From positions 4,154,001 through 4,218,000 of the forward strand of contig OZ021723.1 of NCBI GenBank assembly GCA_963978545.1: a stretch of DNA of 64,000 bases, read 5' to 3'. The position numbers were made by a program, and so were the translations under genes. This document shows, piece after piece, positions 57,501 to 64,000 of the stretch (positions are counted from its first letter, which is position 1; every line of letters begins with the position of its first letter). Source of the stretch: Linyphia triangularis (lineage: Eukaryota > Arthropoda > Arachnida > Araneae > Linyphiidae). The notes beneath the pieces are model-generated. The model searched no databases, had not been told where the DNA came from, and saw only the letters and a list, made by a program, of their open reading frames with translations.

Positions 57501-60500
57501 AGGTTAGTCAGATATGTGATACCTCTACTTTTGATAGCATTCTGTACCATGCTCTAAACCCAATGTCACATAGCTCCATTTATTTGGGTCGCCCATTTTC
57601 GTAGTAAAATCTGACACACACTTAATATAGCTAAGCTGTAATTCATATTAGATTTGGGTTAGTCAGATATGTGATACCTCTACTTTTGATAGCATTCTGT
57701 ACCATGCTCTAAACCCAATGTCACATAGCTCCATTTATTTGGGTTGCCCATTTTCGTAGTAAAATCTGACACACACTTAATATAGCTAAGCTGTAATTCA
57801 TATTAGATTTGGGTTAGTCAGATATGTGATACCTCTACTTTTGATAGCATTCTGTACCATGCTCCAAACCCAATGTCACATAGCTCCATTTATTTGGGTC
57901 GCCCATTTTCGTAGTAAAATCTGACACACACTTAATATAGCTAAGCTGTAATTCATATTAGATTTGGGTTAGTCAGATATGTGATACCTCTACTTTTGAT
58001 AGCATTCTGTACCATGCTCCAAACCCAATGTCACATAGCTCCATTTATTTGGGTCGCCCATTTTCGTAGTAAAATCTGACACACACTTAATATAGCTAAG
58101 CTGTAATTCATATTAGATTTGGGTTAGTCAGATATGTGATACCTCTACTTTTGATAGCATTTTGTACCATGCTCCAAACCCAATGTCACATAGCTCCATT
58201 TATTTGGGTCGCCCATTTTCGTAGTAAAATCTTACACACACTTAATGTAGCTAAGCTGTAATTCATATTAGATTTGGGTTAGTCAGATATGTGATACCTC
58301 TACTTTTGATAGCATTCTGTATCATGCTCTAAACCCAATGTCACATAGCTCCATTTATTTGGGTCGCCCATTTTCGTAGTAAAATCTGACACACACTTAA
58401 TATAGCTAAGCTGTAATTCATATTAGATTTGGGTTAGTCAGATATGTGATACCTCTACTTTTGATAGCATTCTGTACCATGTTCTAAACCCAATGTCACT
58501 TAGCTCCATTTATTTGGGTTGCCCATTTTCGTAGTAAAATCTGACACACAATTAATATAGCTAAGCTGTAATTCATATTAGATTTGGTTAGTCAGATATG
58601 TGATACATCTACTTTTGATAGCATTCTGTACCATGCTCTAAACCCAATGTCACATAGCTCCATTTATTTGGGTTGCCCATTTTCGTAGTAAAATCTGACA
58701 CACACTTAATATAGCTAAGCTGTAATTCATATTAGATTTGGGTTAGTCAGATATGTGATACCTCTACTTTTGATAGCATTCTGTACCATGCTCTAAACCC
58801 AATGTCACATAGCTCCATTTATTTGGGTTGCCCATTTTCGTAGTAAAATCTGACACACACTTAATATAGCTAAGCTGTAATTCATATTAGATTTGGGTTA
58901 GTCAGATATGTGATACCTCTACTTTTGATAGCATTCTGTACCATGCTCCAAACCGAATGTCACATAGCTCCATTTATTTGGGTCGCCCATTTTCGTAGTA
59001 AAATCTGACACACACTTAATATAGCTAAGCTGTAATTCATATTAGATTTGGGTTAGTCAGATATGTGATACCTCTACTTTTGATAGCATTCTGTACCATG
59101 CTCCAAACCCAATGTCACATAGCTCCATTTATTTGGGTCGCCCATTTTCGTAGTAAAATCTGACACACACTTAATATAGCTAAGCTGTAATTCATATTAG
59201 ATTTGGGTTAGTCAGATATGTGATACCTCTACTTTTGATAGCATTTAGTACCATGCTCCAAATCCAATGTCACATAGCTCCATTTATTTGGGTCGCCCAT
59301 TTTCGTAGTAAAATCTGACACACACTTAATGTAGCTAAGCTGTAATTCATATTAGATTTGGGTTAGTCAGATATGTGATACCTCTACTTTTGATAGCATT
59401 CTGTACCATGCTCTAAACCCAATGTCACATAGCTCCATTTATTTGGGTCGCCCAATTTCGTAGTAAAATCTGACACACACTTAATATAGCTAAGCTGTAA
59501 TTCATATTAGATTTGGGTTAGTCAGATATGTGATACCTCTACTTTTGATAGCATTCTGTACCATGCTCTAAACCCAATGTCACTTAGCTCTATTTATTTG
59601 GGTTGCCCATTTTCGTAGTAAAATCTGACACACACTTAATATAGCTAAGCTGTAATTCATATTAGATTTGGGTTAGTCAGATATGTGATACCTCTACTTT
59701 TGATAGCATTTTGTACCATGCTCCAAACCCAATTTTCACATAGCTCCATTCATTTGGGTCGCCCATTTTCGTAGTAAAATCTGACACACACTTAATATAG
59801 CTAAGCTGTAATTCATATTAGATTTGGGTTAGTCAGATATGTGATACCTCTACTTTTGATAGCATTCTGTACCATGCTCCAAACCCAATGTCACATAGCT
59901 CCATTTATTTGGGTCGCCCATTTTCGTAGTAAAATCTGACACACACTTAATATAGCTAAGCTGTAATTCATATTAGATTTGGGTTAGTCAGATATGTGAT
60001 ACCTCTACTTTTGATAGCATTCTGTACCATGCTCTAAACCCAATGTCACATAGCTCCATTTATTTGGGTCGCCCATTTTCGTAGTAAAATCTGACACACA
60101 CTTAATATAGCTAAGCTGTAATTCATATTAGATTTGGGTTAGTCAGATATGTGATACCTCTACTTTTGATAGCATTCTGTACCATGCTTTAAACCCAATG
60201 TCACATAGCTCTATTTATTTCGGTCGCCCATTTTCGTAGTAAAATATGACACACACTTAATATAGCTAAGCTGTAATTCATATTAGATTTGGGTTAGTCA
60301 GATATGTGATACCTCTACTTTTGATAGCATTCTGTACCATGCTCTAAACCCAATGTCACATAGCTCCATTTATTTGGGTCGCCCATTTTCGTAGTAAAAT
60401 CTGACACACACTTAATATAGCTAAGCTGTAATTCATATTAGATTTGGGTTAGTCAGATATGTGATACCTCTACTTTTGATAGCATTCTGTACCATGCTCC

Positions 60501-63500
60501 AAACCCAATGTCACATAGCTCCATTTATTTGGGTCGCCATTTTCGTAGTAAAATATGACACACACTTAATATAGCTAAGCTGTAATTCATATTAGATTTG
60601 GGTTAGTCAGATATGTGATACCTCTACTTTTGATAGCATTCTGTACCATGCTCTAAACCCAATGTCACATAGCTCCATTTATTTGGGTCGCCCATTTTCG
60701 TAGTAAAATCTGACACACACTTAATATAGCTAATCTGTAATTCATATTAGATTTGGGTTAGTCAGATATGTGATACCTCTACTTTTGATAGCATTCTGTA
60801 CCATGCTCTAAACCCAATGTCACATAGCTCCATTTATTTGGGTTGCCCATTTTCGTAGTAAAATCTGACACACACTTAATATAGCTAAGCTGTAATTCAT
60901 ATTAGATTTGGGTTAGTCAGATATGTGATACCTCTACTTTTGATACCATTCTGTACCATGCTCCAAACCCAATGTCACATAGCTCCATTTATTTGGTTCG
61001 CCCATTTTCGTAGTAAAATCTGACACACACTTAATATAGATAAGCTGTAATTCATATTAGATTTGGGTTAGTCAGATATGTGATACCTCTACTTTTGATA
61101 GCATTCTGTACCATGCTCCAAACCCAATGTCACATAGCTCCATTTATTTGGGTCGCCCATTTTCGTAGTAAAATCTGACACACACTTAATATAGCTAAGC
61201 TGTAATTCATATTAGATTTGGGTTAGTCAGATATGTGATACCTCTACTTTTGATAGCATTCTGTACCATGCTCCAAACCCAATGTCACATAGCTCCATTT
61301 ATTTGGGTCGCCCATTTTCGTAGTAAAATCTGACACACACTTAATATAGCTAAGCTGTAATTCATATTAGATTTGGGTTAGTCAGATATGTGATACCTCT
61401 ACTTTTGATAGCATTTTGTACCATGATCCAAACCCAATGTCACATAGCTCCATTTATTTGGGTCGCCCATTTTCGTAGTAAAATCTTACACACACTTAAT
61501 GTAGCTAAGCTGTAATTCATATTAGATTTGGGTTAGTCAGATATGTGATACCTCTACTTTTGATAGCATTATGTACCATGCTCTAAACCCAATGTCACAT
61601 AGCTCCATTTATTTGGGTTGCCCATTTTCGTAGTAAAATCTGACACACACTTAATATAGCTAAGCTGTAATTCATATTAGATTTGGGTTAGTCAGATATG
61701 TGATACCTCTACTTTTGATAGCATTCTGTACCATGCTCTAAACCCAATGTCACATAGCTCCATTTATTTGGGTCGCCCATTTTCGTAGTAAAATCTGACA
61801 CACACTTAATGTAGCTAAGCTGTAATTCATATTAGATTTGGGTTAGTCAGATATGTGATACCTCTACTTTTGATAGCATTCTGTACCATGCTCTAAACCC
61901 AATGTCACTTAGCTCTATTTATTTGGGTTGCCCATTTTCGTAGTAAAATCTGACACACACTTAATATAGCTAAGCTGTAATTCATATTAGATTTGGGTTA
62001 GTCAGATATGTTATACCTCTACTTTTGATAGCATTTTGTACCATGCTCCAAACCCAATTTTCACATAGCTCCATTCATTTGGGTCGCCCATTTTCGTAGT
62101 AAAATCTGACACACACTTAATATAGCTAAGCTGTAATTCATATTAGATTTGGGTTAGTCAGATATGTGATACCTCTACTTTTGATAGCATTCTGTACCAT
62201 GCTCCAAACCCAATGTCACATAGCTCCATTTATTTGGGTCGCCCATTTTCGTAGTAAAATCTGACACACACTTAATATAGCTAAGCTGTAATTCATATTA
62301 GATTTGGGTTAGTCAGATATGTGATACCTCTACTTTTGATAGCATTCTGTACCATGCTCTAAACCCAATGTCACATAGCTCCATTTATTTGGGTCGCCCA
62401 TTTTCGTAGTAAAATCTGACACACACTTAATATAGCTAAGCTGTAATTCATATTAGATTTGGGTTAGTCAGATATGTGATACCTCTACTTTTGATAGCAT
62501 TCTGTACCATGCTCCAAACCCAATGTCACATAGCTCCATTTATTTGGGTCAAGCATTTTCGTAGTAAAATCTGACACAAACTTAATATAGCTAAGCTGTA
62601 ATTCATATTAGATTTGGGTTAGTCAGATATGTGATACCTCTACTTTTGATAGCATTCTGTACCATGCTCTAAACCCAATGTCACATAGCTCCATTTATTT
62701 GGGTCGCCCATTTTCGTAGTAAAATCTGACACACACTTAATATAGCTAAGCTGTAATTCATATTAGATTTGGGTTAGTCAGATATGTGATACCTCTACTT
62801 TTGATAGCATTCTGTACCATGCTCCAAACCCAATGTCACATAGCTCCATTTATTTGGGTCGATCATTTTCGTAGTAAAATCTGACACACACTTAATATAG
62901 CTAAGCTGTAATTCATATTAGATTTGGGTTAGTCAGATATGTGATACCTCTACTTTTGATAGCATTCTGTACCATGCTCCAAACCCAATGTCACATAGCT
63001 CCATTTTTTTGGGTCGCCCATTTTCGTAGTAAAATCTGACACACACTTAATATAGCTAAGCTGTAATTCATATTAGATTTGGGTTAGTCAGATATGTGAT
63101 ACCTCTACTTTTGATAGCATTTTGTACTATGCTCCAAACCCAATGTCACATAGCTCCATTTATTTGGGTCGCCCATTTTCGTAGTAAAATCTGACACACA
63201 CTTAATGTAGCTAATCTGTAATTCATATTAGATTTGGGTAAGTCAGATATGTGATACCTCTACTTTTGATAGCATTCTGTACCATGCTCTAAACCCAATG
63301 TCACATAGCTCCATTTATTTGGGTCGCCCATTTTCGTAGTAAAATCTGACACACACTTAATATAGCTAAGCTGTAATTCATATTAGATTTGGGTTAGTCA
63401 GATATGTGATACCTCTACTTTTGATAGCATTCTGTACCATGCTCTAAACCCAATGTCACATAGCTCCATTTATTTGGGTTGCCCATTTTCGTAGTAAAAT

Positions 63501-64000
63501 CTGACACACACTTAATATAGCTAAGCTGTAATTCATATTAGATTTGGGTTAGTCAGATATGTGATACCTCTACTTTTGATAGCATTCTGTACCATGCTCC
63601 AAACCCAATGTCACATAGCTCCATTTATTTGGGTCGCCCATTTTCGTAGTAAAATCTGACACACACTTAATATAGCTAAGCTGTAATTCATATTAGATTT
63701 GGGTTAGTCAGATATGTGATACCTCTACTTTTGATAGCATTCTGTACCATGCTCTAAACCCAATGTCACATAGCTCCATTTATTTGGGTCGCCCATTTTC
63801 GTAGTAAAATCTGACACACACTTAATATAGCTAAGCTGTAATTCATATTAGATTTGGGTTAGTCAGATATGTGATACCTCTACTAGCATTCCTCTTTGAT
63901 AGCATTCTGTACCATGCTCTAAACCCAATGTCACATAGCTCCATTTATTTGGGTCGCCCATTTTCGTAGTAAAATCTGACACACACTTAATATAGCTAAG
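54550..64000 (+). repeat. 155-bp satellite array, about 61 monomers, continues past the window
   Basis: Monomers run from AGATTTGGGTTAGTCAGATA to CTAAGCTGTAATTCATATT with a period of exactly 155 bp; start points are 54550, 54705, 54860 and on. Neighbouring units differ at only a few positions, such as CTCC/CTCT AAACCC, GGGTCG/GGGTTG and ATATAG/ATGTAG. A block of nine units (1395 bp) is repeated: 55490-56885 and 56885-58280 share rare variants in the same order. Single-base indels occur near 58587, 59733 and 60537, and a rearranged monomer near 63882. The near-nucleosome monomer length and homogeneity are typical of centromeric, pericentromeric or other heterochromatic satellites. No ORF or RNA gene. 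Confidence 0.97.

Noticed and set aside
54550..64000. CRISPR-like array
   Set aside because: Repeats of 155 bp with no unique spacers in a eukaryotic genome; this is a satellite.

Overview
The window is nuclear DNA from an animal, most probably an arthropod. A chelicerate such as a spider is my best guess. The reasons are spliced genes with GT-AG introns of 0.35 to 4.1 kb, a very AT-rich background full of A/T homopolymer tracts, and a mix of Helitrons, mariner/Tc1, piggyBac-like and long-TIR DNA transposons with tRNA-derived SINEs. The single-IGFBP-domain gene also fits chelicerates and insects. The taxon is an inference from content; no marker gene proves it.

Only about 2.1 kb of the 64 kb can be supported as cellular protein-coding sequence. 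(1) 3432-16152 (+): a six-exon gene for a 172-residue secreted, cysteine-containing protein of unknown family. All splice sites are canonical, all exons join in frame, and a poly(A) signal follows. (2) 35568-36572 (+): a class A (rhodopsin-like) GPCR of 334 residues on one coding exon, much more GC-rich than its surroundings, with non-canonical DRA and toggle-switch positions. (3) 47751-48192 plus 50472-50565 (+), continuing beyond the window: a secreted IGFBP-domain protein.

The rest is a record of transposition. Positions 1-7250 hold two oppositely oriented Helitron-like minisatellite elements around exon 1, and a complete non-autonomous Helitron (1697-2576) whose empty site is preserved in a second copy of its host repeat at 46.0-46.7 kb. 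The introns of gene 1 carry foldback elements, a SINE and a mariner transposase fragment. Positions 18429-28092 form a nested set: an inverted Tc1-like composite is interrupted by a SINE (15-bp target duplication) and by an 8.2-kb element with long satellite-like inverted arms and a 9-bp target duplication. That element is itself interrupted by a piggyBac-like insertion at TTAA, two solo-type LTRs and a truncated SINE. Further right are more foldback elements, a second Helitron, a third LTR, two more SINEs and several short tandem arrays.

From 54550 to the end of the window (at least 9.45 kb, about 61 copies) is a highly homogeneous 155-bp satellite with a 9-monomer (1395-bp) higher-order duplication. 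The array lies 3' of the last IGFBP exon found, so it may sit inside an intron of that gene. The three genes show no functional link to one another; they are separate eukaryotic transcription units.
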